A stretch of 64,000 nt of DNA from Azotimanducus sp963663145 (GTDB taxonomy: Bacteria; Pseudomonadota; Gammaproteobacteria; Pseudomonadales; Azotimanducaceae), in assembly GCA_963663145.1 (NCBI GenBank), contig OY760134.1, forward strand, positions 2,046,001 to 2,110,000, given 5' to 3'. Under the pieces are notes generated by a model that had not been told where the DNA came from, did not search any database, and saw nothing but the letters and a program-made list of their open reading frames with translations. Positions within the stretch are counted from its first letter, which is position 1. Each line of letters begins with the position of its first letter. A program made the position numbers and the translations under genes. This document shows positions 10,143 to 18,898 of the stretch, piece after piece.

Positions 10143-10588
10143 CAGAACGCCGCACCCCACGCGATTCTCGCCAGCGTATTCTCTAAGATCCGGGTGCCTG
10201 AATCGCTCCGCACAAGCTCCATCGGGCTTTTTCCTTCCAGAAAGCTCAAAGGACCGCGCAGCCAACGGGCCGCCTTCTCCACGTTTCCGAAGGTCTCCTC
10301 GGCCAGCGCGATAATGCGTGCGACTCTCGCGGCGCGGTCAGATTCCTCTGGTGTGAGCCTGCGTCCATGCTCGCGGCGGTGCGAAAGTGTGCGCGGCTTG
10401 ATGATGAGATAGCTCACCTCTTTTTCGGACATCCCGCCCTTTCGAAGTTCGTCAATGGATGCGGTGGGAAACCCATTGATCACGATTCGTGCCATGTCCG
10501 CATCCGTAACAACCTGGTGGCCCAACACCCGAGCCCCGCCAAGTTTCCCGACCGTAGCGGCCACCAATGAAAAGGGTCGATCACTCAT
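10142..10588 (-). CDS. Xre/MbcA/ParS-type antitoxin of the RES toxin
   Basis: 148 aa from ATG 10588. The N-terminal helical part contains a helix-turn-helix-like region (GGMSEKEVSYLIIKPRTLSHRREHGRRLTPEES). The C-terminal part has the DUF2384 toxin-binding pattern: FGNVEKAARWLRGPLSFLEGKSPMELVRSDSGTRILENTLARIAWG. The family binds and blocks RES toxins and represses its own promoter. The promoter and operator immediately upstream (10605-10651) support autoregulation. Its stop codon shares one base with the toxin start. An in-frame upstream extension to 10894 passes through the promoter and is not credible. Confidence 0.9.
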   Translation of the reverse strand: MSDRPFSLVAATVGKLGGARVLGHQVVTDADMARIVINGFPTASIDELRKGGMSEKEVSYLIIKPRTLSHRREHGRRLTPEESDRAARVARIIALAEETFGNVEKAARWLRGPLSFLEGKSPMELVRSDSGTRILENTLARIAWGAAF

Positions 10589-10604
10589 GGCGGAGAATCC
10601 CCGA

Positions 10605-10651
10605 TTCGGCAATATTCCAAAGATACTACGGCATATTGCCGAACTAGTCAA
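10605..10651 (-). promoter_or_regulatory. Promoter and inverted-repeat operator of the RES/Xre pair
   Basis: On the minus strand TTGACT (10646-10651) is followed after exactly 17 bp by TAGTAT (10623-10628), a near-consensus sigma-70 promoter. A perfect 11-bp inverted repeat, TTCGGCAATAT (10605-10615) and ATATTGCCGAA (10633-10643), places one arm in the spacer and the other at about +1 to +11. Binding of the Xre protein there would block RNA polymerase. The start codon follows 17 bp downstream. Confidence 0.75.
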
Positions 10652-10709
10652 CGCCCATAGGTCGATCTGCCCACCGGCCTTGAAGTGTGTGAACAACAAG
10701 CAGGAGAAC

Positions 10710-11030
10710 TCACCCGCCCACTTGGGCGCATTCGGGTGTCTCGCCAGCCCCTGCAAGCAGAGTGCATTGGATCTTCGACGCGCCCGGATCGCAATCTGCC
10801 TCCATACGCACCCTTGCGCCTTCGTCCGTTCGCTTGATGCGAATCTGTAAGCTGTCGACTTCGCCGCCAGCCACCGCACAAAACGCTTGGGCACGGGATT
10901 TGAGCTCGGTAATTTCGGCCTCGTATTCGCGCGTGAGGTCCCGTTGGGGTTCGATCAATGCAGGGATCTGGCAACCAGCAAGGAAAAATCCGCACGCAAG
11001 ACCGTTGAGGAACAATGAATAAGTTCGCAC
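10710..11030 (-). CDS. Small putative lipoprotein
   Basis: 106 aa from a GTG. The N-terminus RTYSLFLNGLACGFFLAGC looks like a lipoprotein signal peptide with the lipobox LAGC, so the mature protein would begin at Cys 20. The rest is short and hydrophilic with four further Cys residues. No family is recognised. It lies upstream of the antitoxin on the same strand, but the strong promoter at 10605-10651 makes a shared operon unlikely. The start signal is weak, so existence is moderately supported. Confidence 0.5.
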   Translation of the reverse strand: MRTYSLFLNGLACGFFLAGCQIPALIEPQRDLTREYEAEITELKSRAQAFCAVAGGEVDSLQIRIKRTDEGARVRMEADCDPGASKIQCTLLAGAGETPECAQVGG

Positions 11031-11162
11031 GATGTCGCTACTCTTCGGTGCCGGATTCCCTCATGCTAACCGGAATTCCAAGAAACCGACGTACCGCTAC
11101 TCGTCGCCGGTCATTTACAATCACTCCCTATGAGCCAACGCAAGGCGTATCATCAACACGAG

Positions 11163-11237
11163 GCGGGTGTCGTATAGTGGTGATTACCCCAGCTTCCCAA
11201 GCTGGAGATGGCGGTTCGATTCCGCTCACCCGCTCCA
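11163..11237 (+). tRNA. tRNA-Gly (anticodon CCC)
   Basis: 75 nt including an encoded CCA. Acceptor GCGGGTG/CACCCGC, D-arm with AGTGGTGATTAC, anticodon stem CCAGC/GCTGG around TTCCCAA (anticodon 11196-11198), T-arm GGCGG-TTCGATT-CCGCT. The protease gene starts 11 bp after its 3' end. Confidence 0.95.
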
Positions 11238-11248
11238 GTGCCCGATTG

Positions 11249-12610
11249 GTGCTCAAGGGTCTTCTGTCCCTGTGCGTACTCGTCTCCTTTAGCGCTCCCT
11301 CGAACGCCGCCCTGCCGGCCACCCTCGCCGATGGCACACCAATGCCGAGCCTCGCCCCTGTCGTCGAGCAGGTATTGCCCGCGGTCGTCAACATAGAAAC
11401 CTATGCCCAGGTGCGCGTGCGCAGCTCCCTGCTCGATTCTCCCTTTTGGGGCCGTTATGTGCGCCCACGCACCGAACGCCGCATGAGAAGCGCCGGGTCC
11501 GGAGTCATTATCGACGCGGCACGCGGCTACATCCTCACCAACTATCATGTAATTGAGTCAGCCGAAGAGATTCAAATCAACCTGAGGGACCGGCGTGAAG
11601 TCACTGCCGGAATCGTCGGGTTTGACAAGCAGGTCGACCTCGCGGTCTTGCAGGTGGACGCACAGAGTTTGGTGGGCATCGAACAGGGCGACTCGGACGG
11701 TCTTTCAGTTGGCGATTTTGTGTTGGCGATCGGCAATCCCTTTCGATTCGAATCCACCGTCACTTCCGGCATTATCAGCGCCTTGGGAAGAGGGGCAGGC
11801 GGGGAAGGATTTCAGGATTACATTCAAACCGACGCGTCGATTAACGCGGGCAATTCAGGCGGCCCGCTGGTAGACCTCGCGGGAAGACTGGTCGGTATCA
11901 ATACGGCCATCTTCGCACCGAGCGGCGGCAGTGTCGGCATAGGTTTCGCCATTCCGAGCAATTTAGCCTACGGAATCGCGCAAGAACTCATCACCAGTGG
12001 CACAGTGCGACGGGGTGATCTTGGTGTGTGGGTCGAAGACTTGCGCTTTGGCGAAGGTGAGTCCCTTGGCATGGCGCAGATGGAAGGTGTGCGCATCAAA
12101 GGCGTCACGCCGGGTGGCATCGCCGACAGCGCCGGTGTCAAGGTTCACGACCTGCTGCTGACCATTGAAGGACGTTCGATACAGAACGCATCAGACTATG
12201 CGAGTAGCGCCGGGCTCTTTATCATCGGTCAAGACCTCGCGCTTGAATTCCTGCGCGATGGCAAGCGCTTCAGGCTTAATGTCAAAATCACACCGCCCGA
12301 TGCCAAGCCCGTTGAGGGCAGACGGGTTGATCCGCGCTTTGCCGATGCCACGCTGCAAAACTTCTTGGATGAGGAAGCCCAGACGGTCACGAGTCTTGGT
12401 GTGCTGGTGACCGATATCAAACACAACAGCTACGCGTGGAACTCTGGTTTCAGAGCCGGAGACATATTGACATCCGCCAACCGATCTCCGGTGCGCGACA
12501 TCAACGATCTGGTGCGCGAATTGCAAGGCTCGCGCGAAGATGCCCTGATTGGTGTGTATAGATCGGGCGCACGCGGGACGATTACGCTGCGGGCATTAAG
12601 CGGCGCTTAG
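11249..12610 (+). CDS. Periplasmic DegP/DegQ-type (HtrA) serine protease
   Basis: 453 aa. An open frame extends upstream through the tRNA, so the start must lie after 11237. The GTG at 11249 gives a good signal peptide (LKGLLSLCVLVSFSAPSNA, then ALPATLADG). The trypsin-like domain shows the triad: His in LTNYHVI, Asp in QVDLAVLQV, Ser in NAGNSGGPL. Two PDZ domains follow: one starting near GDLGVWVEDLRFGEG, with GVRIKGVTPGGIADSAGV, and one with GVLVTDIKHNSYAWNSGFRAGDIL. HtrA proteases remove or refold damaged envelope proteins. No Shine-Dalgarno is visible, which is odd. The length and domain set fit DegQ/MucD. Confidence 0.93.
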   Translation: MLKGLLSLCVLVSFSAPSNAALPATLADGTPMPSLAPVVEQVLPAVVNIETYAQVRVRSSLLDSPFWGRYVRPRTERRMRSAGSGVIIDAARGYILTNYHVIESAEEIQINLRDRREVTAGIVGFDKQVDLAVLQVDAQSLVGIEQGDSDGLSVGDFVLAIGNPFRFESTVTSGIISALGRGAGGEGFQDYIQTDASINAGNSGGPLVDLAGRLVGINTAIFAPSGGSVGIGFAIPSNLAYGIAQELITSGTVRRGDLGVWVEDLRFGEGESLGMAQMEGVRIKGVTPGGIADSAGVKVHDLLLTIEGRSIQNASDYASSAGLFIIGQDLALEFLRDGKRFRLNVKITPPDAKPVEGRRVDPRFADATLQNFLDEEAQTVTSLGVLVTDIKHNSYAWNSGFRAGDILTSANRSPVRDINDLVRELQGSREDALIGVYRSGARGTITLRALSGA

Positions 12611-12635
12611 CCCGAGCATCAAACCACGTGAGGAG

Positions 12636-13517
12636 CTAGCACAGAGCCTCGGCGAGCGCTTCGAGCGCCTTCCAATCGATCAAGCCTGGAACGCCGCTGG
12701 TGGAGATCGCCTGCACGCACACATGACTTGCGCCGGCATCGAAATGTGCTTCAACCCGCGAAACGATTTCTGAGATGTCGCCCATCGCGAAGGTCGCATC
12801 CAAGAAGGCATCCGAACCGCCATCGTCCAAGTCCGCCTCCGTGAATCCCATGCGCTTCCAGTTGTTGCGATAGTTGGGCAGTGACGAATAAATGCCGTAG
12901 GTCGCGCGAGCTGCGGCTCTCGCCTTTTCCATGTCTGATTCCAAGATCACTTTTTGTTCCACACAAAGCCACGCATCATCGCCAAGAATCTTGCGGGCCT
13001 CACGCGTATGGTCGGGCGACACAAAATATGGATGCGCACCATCGGCGGACTCGCGGGCGAGTTCCAGCATCTTCGGCCCCAATGCGGCAATGACTGTCGG
13101 CGGTGCCTTCTCGGGCGCCACCGAACTGAAGGGCGATGTGCCCATGGCCTGCAGGTAGGAACGCATGGTTTCCACGGGTTTGCCATAGCTTAAGCCGCGA
13201 ACGCCTTCCACCAAGGGTTTGTGGGACACGCCGAGTCCCAAGAGGAAGCGTCCGCCAGACTGCTCCGCGAGCGTCATTTGACCGGCGAGGGTGACCCCCG
13301 GTTCGCGATGATAGATGTTCGCGATGCCGGTCGCGACGATTAGGCTCGAGGTGTTGGCGAGCAGCCAGGACGCGGACACAAAGGGGTGGCGACCGACGGT
13401 TTCGGGAATCCAGAGCGCGGAGTATCCAAGACCTTCGACCCGTTTCGCGGCCTCAGCGGCTTCGGTTGCGGGAAGCGTATCGACAAACTGCCACACACCA
13501 ATCTTTCCAAGTTTCAT
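12636..13517 (-). CDS. LLM-class F420-dependent oxidoreductase
   Basis: 293 aa. The start is ATG 13517, because AGGAG lies seven bases before it; an ATG at 13532 has no such site. The opening MKLGKIGVWQFVDTLPATEA, then GYSALWIPETVGRHPF and GGRFLLGLGVSHKPLVEGVRG are typical of the luciferase-like TIM barrels usually grouped as TIGR03620, which use F420 or FMN. It starts 20 bp after the stop of the enoyl-CoA hydratase-like gene and so is probably in its operon. The substrate is unknown. Confidence 0.88.
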   Translation of the reverse strand: MKLGKIGVWQFVDTLPATEAAEAAKRVEGLGYSALWIPETVGRHPFVSASWLLANTSSLIVATGIANIYHREPGVTLAGQMTLAEQSGGRFLLGLGVSHKPLVEGVRGLSYGKPVETMRSYLQAMGTSPFSSVAPEKAPPTVIAALGPKMLELARESADGAHPYFVSPDHTREARKILGDDAWLCVEQKVILESDMEKARAAARATYGIYSSLPNYRNNWKRMGFTEADLDDGGSDAFLDATFAMGDISEIVSRVEAHFDAGASHVCVQAISTSGVPGLIDWKALEALAEALC

Positions 13518-13537
13518 CGTGGCTCCTGCCATGTTGG

Positions 13538-14344
13538 TTAACGACGTTGAAAATTCCCGGGGCGCCGTTCCGCAACCGCGCGAATGCCCTCCGAAGCATC
13601 CTCCGTGGCGCGCAATCGCCGCTGCTCTTCAAGCTCATGCTCGGTGATTTCCGCCACCGCGTCGGCGAGGCCCTGTCTCTGCGTGGCGCGCACGGACTCG
13701 ACTGCGAGAGGTGCATTCTCGGCGATCTCGCGCGCGAAATCGACCGCCTCGGAACGTAAGGTTTCGAGACTTGTCAACCTGTCCGCAAGCCCTATCTTCA
13801 AGGCCTCCTCACCCCCCACCCGCGTGCCCGTGAGCAACATTCGGTTGGCCTGCTGAATACCCACAATACGCGGAAGCGTGACGCTAATGCCAAAGCCCGG
13901 GTGGATGCCGAGCTTGACAAAGTTAGCCGCAAAGCGTGCTTCCGGGCACACCACGCGAAAGTCGGGTAGCAGAGAAACACCTAAGCCGCCGCCAATGGCC
14001 GCGCCTTGGATGGCGCCGATCACGGGCTTTCTACAGCGAAATAGTCGCACCGCCGCCCGATACAGGCGGCCCGTCGTGTCATCGCGAAACCCCTGATGAA
14101 CGAACTCGCTATCGGCTTCGGGATCATCTTCCCCACGGCCAAAGTTTGCGCCCGCGCAGAATGATTTCCCCTGAGAAGCGAGGACTTTGGCGCGGCAGGC
14201 ATCGTCTTCGTCGAGCTGCTCAAAGGCATCGGCGATTTGTTCAATAAGCTGAAAATCAAAGAAATTGTGCGGCGGTCGCTGAATCTCAACCGTGGCAACC
14301 ATGCCATCGAAGCTCACGCCAAGCTCAGGAAACTCATAGGTCAT
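13538..14344 (-). CDS. Enoyl-CoA hydratase/isomerase family protein
   Basis: 268 aa. Crotonase fold: VEIQRPPHNFFDFQLIEQI, SQGKSFCAGANFG, IGAIQGAAIGGGLGVSLLPDFRV and FVKLGIHPGFGISVTLPRIVG. The residue after 'HPG' is Phe and the usual Glu-type acid is absent there, so it may be an isomerase or a hydrolase-type member rather than a standard hydratase. It shares the minus strand and probably an operon with the LLM gene downstream. The CinA/NadD-like gene further upstream lies after a 107-bp gap. Confidence 0.9.
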   Translation of the reverse strand: MTYEFPELGVSFDGMVATVEIQRPPHNFFDFQLIEQIADAFEQLDEDDACRAKVLASQGKSFCAGANFGRGEDDPEADSEFVHQGFRDDTTGRLYRAAVRLFRCRKPVIGAIQGAAIGGGLGVSLLPDFRVVCPEARFAANFVKLGIHPGFGISVTLPRIVGIQQANRMLLTGTRVGGEEALKIGLADRLTSLETLRSEAVDFAREIAENAPLAVESVRATQRQGLADAVAEITEHELEEQRRLRATEDASEGIRAVAERRPGNFQRR

Positions 14345-14451
14345 GAGAAATCAAGTGTCTCGTGAAGAAGGAACGCAGAGTAGCACAGGCGAAGAAGGGG
14401 AAAATGCCCCCGAAGAGCAGTTGTTCGCAGGTCGGGAGCACGGGCAGAAGG

Positions 14452-15570
14452 TCAGTCCCGAACCTCACCTCTCACCTCGCTGGAAGAAACATCCATGCGG
14501 AACTCGTCTTTGGGCACGCCTTCGCAAAGCCCACGCAAGGAAGGTGGCAGATCGAGGTCTTCGAGGGCTTGAAACCCATCGCCGAATACTCTTGCGAAGA
14601 CCAGAAAACGCACACCGAGATCCGCGAAGCGGCGAAAGCTGTTTTGTCGGTCAGCTTCGTCCCGATAGTACTTGGCGTCCGCAATGCGAATCAGGGTGTC
14701 CGCACCCACCAGAAAGGTGACCTTCTCAAACGCCTCCGCCTTTTGCACAAAGAGCGGCAGTCGCGTCAGCCAGAGTTCCCCCTTGTCGATGAGCGCCTCA
14801 ACGCGCCGATTGATCTCGACATAATCGAGCGGCGGCTTATCCGCATTGGCGACGCAAAGTTCGAGTGCGACCGGGCATCCGAGCCGATCTTGGGCGTATG
14901 ACATCATCGCCTCGTGTCCCGCGTGGATAGGATGAAAGGCACCGCTTAAGATAGCCTTCGGAGGCTGCTCCGACGCCGCGAGACACAGCCGACGCAGGTT
15001 TCCCCACACGAGATCGCTGGTGCGCTCGTCGACACGCGCCGTGTCGCTGTCGAACGCATCGCCTTGCCCAAGCTGGGGGCGATAGTCCCTTGATCCTAAT
15101 AGGCAGTTGTGCAGGAATTCCAGCGCGAGTCGCGCAATCAAGACTTCCTCGGACGGTCTGCCTCGGCCCTTGGCGAGGTGAATGGTCAGACGATGCGTGG
15201 CGTGAAGCGTTTGCACACACATGTGCGCCCTATTTTCGCCGCGCCGAGCGCGTTCCGTCTCAAGCGCGGCAGTCAATCCAAAGCCAAAGGCGCGACCCTT
15301 GCCAGACCCTGTTGCTTCCGCGAGCTCGCGCGCCCTGGCAAGCGCCGTCATGCCCAAGGCGCCCGCCGTGCCGATTTCGACCGAAGACTCAACCCCTCCG
15401 ATCAATTGCGCGAGCGCCGCGGCGCTATAAGGAACCCTCGCTTCAAGCAGGGTCGCCGACGCACCGGGGGCTGTCAGCAAGCTCTGCAGCAAGCCACTCC
15501 CGCCACCCGTGACATAGAGCACGCCCTGCCAATCAGAGTCATGAATCTGCTTGACCAACTGAGATGTCAA
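14452..15570 (-). CDS. CinA-like domain fused to a NadD-type nucleotidyltransferase domain
   Basis: 372 aa from a TTG start. The N-terminal part (about 1-160) resembles the CinA/PncC amidohydrolase fold: LVKQIHDSDWQGVLYVTGGGSGLLQSLL and later GKGRAFGFGLTAALET. The C-terminal part (about 205-372) is a cytidylyltransferase-like domain with LSGAFHPIHAGHEAMM, holding the HxGH nucleotide-binding motif, and a final SSSEVR corresponding to the ISSTxxR motif of nicotinate-nucleotide adenylyltransferases. Both folds occur in NAD or pyridine-nucleotide recycling, so a role in nucleotide repair or salvage is likely, but the exact reaction is not known. Confidence 0.8.
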   Translation of the reverse strand: MTSQLVKQIHDSDWQGVLYVTGGGSGLLQSLLTAPGASATLLEARVPYSAAALAQLIGGVESSVEIGTAGALGMTALARARELAEATGSGKGRAFGFGLTAALETERARRGENRAHMCVQTLHATHRLTIHLAKGRGRPSEEVLIARLALEFLHNCLLGSRDYRPQLGQGDAFDSDTARVDERTSDLVWGNLRRLCLAASEQPPKAILSGAFHPIHAGHEAMMSYAQDRLGCPVALELCVANADKPPLDYVEINRRVEALIDKGELWLTRLPLFVQKAEAFEKVTFLVGADTLIRIADAKYYRDEADRQNSFRRFADLGVRFLVFARVFGDGFQALEDLDLPPSLRGLCEGVPKDEFRMDVSSSEVRGEVRD

Positions 15571-15590
15571 GGTGGCTCGCAGCTCGCAGG

Positions 15591-16457
15591 TCAGGCAAGA
15601 AACTCGCGGCTCAAGCGCAAAAAGGACTCAAGCTGATCATGGTGAACCCAGTGTCCCGCCTTCTCAATGGTTTCTACACGAACGTCCTGAAAACACGCGA
15701 TGAGCTCCGGATCGGGGTCGGAGAAGGGCGACTGGGCGCCATGCACCAAGAGCACCGGGCACTCGATTCGCTCAAAGCCTTGAAAGAGCTCCTGTTGCCG
15801 GTAATTGCCCGGCGCGAACACGCGCACGTAGTTATCGAACTTCCAGCTATAGGTGCCATCTTCGTTGCGATTGGCGCCATGCAGGGTGAGATGCCGCGCC
15901 TGCTCGGTGGAGAGATGCGGGTTTTCGTCCTGCATGCGCTTGAACGCATCTTCGAGCGTCTGATAGCGCCGAGGAATTCTTCCGGCGGCGCTTCGCAGAT
16001 CCGCCACCCAGGTTCTAAAGCGCTCATGCTGAGGCGTTTTCATCATCGCATCCCGCATGCTCTTGGGGGGACCGAGCCCTTCAATCGCCACGAGCTTTTC
16101 AACCGACTCGGGGTACATGCTGGCATACAACAATGAAATCGAGCCACCGAGCGAATGGCTCATGATGGTGACCTTGTCGCTCGCCACCTGATGCACCAAC
16201 TGCGCGATGTCGTAGACATAGTCCGTGTGAGTGTAGCTGCCGCCCACCAGCCACTGTGAATCTCCGTGCCCGCGAAGATCGGGGGCGATCACGTGATAGT
16301 CATGGCGAAGCGCCTCGGCCACCCAATCCCAATTGCGGCAATGATCGCGGCCTCCGTGCACCATGAGCAACAAAGGCGCATCTTCATTGCCCCAATCCAC
16401 GTAATGCAGCCGCAGCCGTTGGGAGAAATACGCGCGCGATGCTGGACCAATTTCCAT
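15591..16457 (-). CDS. Alpha/beta-fold hydrolase
   Basis: 288 aa from ATG 16457. A TTG at 16505 would overlap the bamC stop and add 16 residues. The oxyanion region HGGRDHCRNWDWVAEAL is followed by the nucleophile elbow SHSLGGS, a late Asp in SPFSDPDPELI and the His in AGHWVHHDQ. These give a Ser-Asp-His triad. It is the last gene of a cluster dapA-bamC-hydrolase transcribed leftwards. The family acts on esters or C-C bonds; the substrate is unknown. Confidence 0.9.
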   Translation of the reverse strand: MEIGPASRAYFSQRLRLHYVDWGNEDAPLLLMVHGGRDHCRNWDWVAEALRHDYHVIAPDLRGHGDSQWLVGGSYTHTDYVYDIAQLVHQVASDKVTIMSHSLGGSISLLYASMYPESVEKLVAIEGLGPPKSMRDAMMKTPQHERFRTWVADLRSAAGRIPRRYQTLEDAFKRMQDENPHLSTEQARHLTLHGANRNEDGTYSWKFDNYVRVFAPGNYRQQELFQGFERIECPVLLVHGAQSPFSDPDPELIACFQDVRVETIEKAGHWVHHDQLESFLRLSREFLA

Positions 16458-16501
16458 CTGGTGGGTTCGCCTAGATTCAAATGCCGGATCTTGGCCTAAG
16501 C

Positions 16502-17632
16502 TCAAGATGCGTTCTCGCGAATCAGACCCAATATCCCCTCGGCGGTTTCCCGATCGGTGGAACGGTCATCCGGACCACTGACGCGCACGCCCCAATCCGA
16601 ATCAAGTTCAGAGACCAATAGCTTGACCTCCACCGAGTCGCTGCGTCCAAAATTGAGCATGCGTGCGAAGAAGCCGGGTTCTTCGCCTTCGAGCAGACGG
16701 TGTTTTGAAAAGGTCGCATAGATCACCCGTTCTTCGCGATTCAGGTCCTGAATCTCGGCGCCCGCCTCCTCGATCGCAAGACGCAAGGTCGCCCACGCAC
16801 GTTCAAAATCCAATTCAAAGATCAATATGGGGCGATCATTCTCGCCATCCTCAATGCGCGCCTTGGGTCGCGCACGAACATCCGCACCCACCAGAGAAAT
16901 CGCCGAGGTGCCGAAGTTCGAGCCGAGAAATCTGCCGCTTTCAAGTAAAACGGCCGATTCTAGGTCGGCATCTTGGGAAGTGTCCGGCCATTCCTTTTGT
17001 TCCGACGTGTCGAGATCGGACAGGTGGCGCGCATGTATTTCAGTGGTGGATTCGCGCAAGCTCGATTCAAGGCGAAAGACAAACCGATCACGCGAGCCTG
17101 CCCGCCCTTCCCCGCGCGAATCGCGGATAAGCGTTTGTACCGGGCTGCCGCCGCTACTCGTCGCCTCGATCCAAGCCGTCGCAACCTCTCCGTACACGGG
17201 CGCCTCGCCCTCGGTGCTGACGCCGAACTCGGACAAGAAGCGCATGAATTTCGGCCAGACTTCGGATACCGGCTGCGGAACCAACAACCATTGGCGCGCT
17301 CCAAGACGCTGCATTCTGATGCTCTCGCCCTCTCGGAGTCCATAGAGCACTTCAGGCCTTGGAGGGTCGCCGGGATAATAGTTCGCGGCGTCCATCGTAG
17401 CGACTTCCGGCAACTCCACCCCGCCTTCAAGGGCGACCAAGCCAAGATCGGAAGGCACCACCAAGGGCTGGTGACTTTCCGCATCCAGATAGTCGTCGGA
17501 TCGATCAACAATGAGCCCGCGGTCATCGCTTAGCCAAGCGCATCCAGACATACCAATGACAAGCAAGGCGGGCAGCGACATCGGCAATAAGGGCGTCTTT
17601 GCGCTTGAGTATCGGAGTCTCACATTCTTCAT
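16502..17632 (-). CDS. bamC: Outer membrane protein assembly factor BamC
   Basis: 376 aa. The start ATG 17632 overlaps the dapA stop as ATGA. The signal peptide ends in a lipobox-like IGMSGC. After it, DRSDDYLDAESHQPLVVPSDL is the N-terminal BamC pattern that binds BamD, and the rest has the two helix-grip domains (QWLLVPQPVSEVWPKFMRFLSE and RAWATLRLAIEEAGAEIQDLNREERVIYATF). BamC is an accessory lipoprotein of the beta-barrel assembly machine. The dapA-bamC order is the classical gammaproteobacterial arrangement, which strengthens the call. A long upstream extension in frame lies inside dapA and is rejected. Confidence 0.9.
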   Translation of the reverse strand: MKNVRLRYSSAKTPLLPMSLPALLVIGMSGCAWLSDDRGLIVDRSDDYLDAESHQPLVVPSDLGLVALEGGVELPEVATMDAANYYPGDPPRPEVLYGLREGESIRMQRLGARQWLLVPQPVSEVWPKFMRFLSEFGVSTEGEAPVYGEVATAWIEATSSGGSPVQTLIRDSRGEGRAGSRDRFVFRLESSLRESTTEIHARHLSDLDTSEQKEWPDTSQDADLESAVLLESGRFLGSNFGTSAISLVGADVRARPKARIEDGENDRPILIFELDFERAWATLRLAIEEAGAEIQDLNREERVIYATFSKHRLLEGEEPGFFARMLNFGRSDSVEVKLLVSELDSDWGVRVSGPDDRSTDRETAEGILGLIRENAS

Positions 17633-18522
17633 CTGGCCTCCTCGGAGACTGCACCCTGCAAAGCCTTCATAACTTGGCTCCTGTTCTCTTCCGATAGCGG
17701 CAGCAGCGGCAATCGGATTCCCGAATCTATGCGCCCTAATTGATGCAGCGCCCATTTTACCGGGATTGGATTGGGCTCTATGAAGAGCGCCTCATGCAAG
17801 GGCTGCAGGCGATCATCAATACGTTGTGCTTCGGCCCGGTCACCTGATGCAAACGACCGGCAAAAGTCCGCCAGTAAATGAGGGACTACATTCGCGGTCA
17901 CCGAAATCACGCCGGATGCACCGAACTCCATCATCTCAAGGGTAAGACCGTCCTCCCCGGAGAGCACGCCGAAGTCGTCCGGGCAGCGGGATCGGATCTC
18001 TGCGACCCGCGATACCGCCCCACTCGCCTCCTTGATCGCGACAATGCGCGGATTCTCGGCGAGCTGTGCGACGGTTTCCGGCAAGAGGTCGCATGCCGTG
18101 CGTCCGGGAACGTTGTACAGGATCTGCGGAATTGAAACCTCTTGGGCAATCGCGGAGTAATGGGCGATCATCCCGGCTTGCGTGGGCTTGTTGTAGTAGG
18201 GGGTGACCAATAAGCAGGCATCGGCACCCATGCGCTCGGCCGCCTGCGAAAGGTGAATTGCTTCGCTCGTGGCGTTGGCGCCGGTTCCCGCAATCACCGG
18301 AGTCCTCCCAGCCACCACATCCACGCTGCGTCCTATGACTTCGAGATGCTCATTGACATCAAGCGTGGCGGATTCACCCGTGGTTCCAACTGAGACGATG
18401 CCGCGTGTGCCAGAAGCAATATGCCATTCAAGGAGCGCATCGAGCGCCGGCCAGTCGACCGACCCGTCCTTAGACATGGGTGTGACCAAGGCCACCATGC
18501 TGCCATTAAACTCAGCGCACAT
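17629..18522 (-). CDS. dapA: 4-hydroxy-tetrahydrodipicolinate synthase
   Basis: 297 aa from ATG 18522. It catalyses condensation of pyruvate with aspartate semialdehyde in lysine and peptidoglycan precursor synthesis. Visible family motifs are GTTGESATL, the loop with catalytic Tyr (VTPYYNKPTQAG), YNVPGRT, the Schiff-base lysine in RIVAIKEASG and LSGEDGL. The length is typical. It overlaps the TusA-like gene upstream by 11 bp and bamC downstream by 4 bp, so the three genes form one operon. Confidence 0.96.
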   Translation of the reverse strand: MCAEFNGSMVALVTPMSKDGSVDWPALDALLEWHIASGTRGIVSVGTTGESATLDVNEHLEVIGRSVDVVAGRTPVIAGTGANATSEAIHLSQAAERMGADACLLVTPYYNKPTQAGMIAHYSAIAQEVSIPQILYNVPGRTACDLLPETVAQLAENPRIVAIKEASGAVSRVAEIRSRCPDDFGVLSGEDGLTLEMMEFGASGVISVTANVVPHLLADFCRSFASGDRAEAQRIDDRLQPLHEALFIEPNPIPVKWALHQLGRIDSGIRLPLLPLSEENRSQVMKALQGAVSEEAR

Positions 18523-18793
18523 TGTGTCTCGATCCCTGTTTCTTCTCGAGGAGATACGAATAGGTGCCTTGGCTGAGACTCGATTCGAGCAATGCGTGAC
18601 CACTTTGCGATGAAAACAACTCGAAGTCTCTGACCGAGCCCGGGTCGGTCGCAAGCACAAAGAGCCTCTGCCCCACCTCCATTCCATTGAGGGTTCGCTT
18701 GGCCTTGAGAAGCGGCATGGGGCAATTGAGCCCTCTCACATCGAGATGAATATCGGCTTGGCTCAAGTGAACTTGTTGTGAACGCGACGACAC
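18512..18793 (-). CDS. TusA/SirA-like sulfurtransferase
   Basis: 93 aa if started at GTG 18793; a TTG at 18832 is also possible and the start is uncertain. The sequence DVRGLNCPMPLLKAKRTLN contains the CPxP motif whose Cys carries a persulfide in TusA proteins. The remainder matches the compact beta-alpha-beta-alpha fold (RLFVLATDPGSVRDFELF). TusA proteins pass sulfur to tRNA 2-thiouridine synthesis and other acceptors. It is the first gene of the dapA-bamC operon and overlaps dapA by 11 bp. Confidence 0.88.
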   Translation of the reverse strand: MSSRSQQVHLSQADIHLDVRGLNCPMPLLKAKRTLNGMEVGQRLFVLATDPGSVRDFELFSSQSGHALLESSLSQGTYSYLLEKKQGSRHNVR

Positions 18794-18898
18794 TAGTATC
18801 TCACGGCGCGTAGCGGGATAGAGGCTCCACAATGAATATCGACAATCGACTTGAGGGGAAGCGTATTATCATGGTTCATTCTGAGGCTTAACCCGTCA

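Noticed and set aside
10589..10894. N-terminal extension of the antitoxin
   Set aside because: Would run through the promoter/operator; ATG 10588 fits the family.
11015..11248. Longer DegQ-type protein starting before the tRNA
   Set aside because: The frame passes through tRNA-Gly; the signal peptide begins after it.
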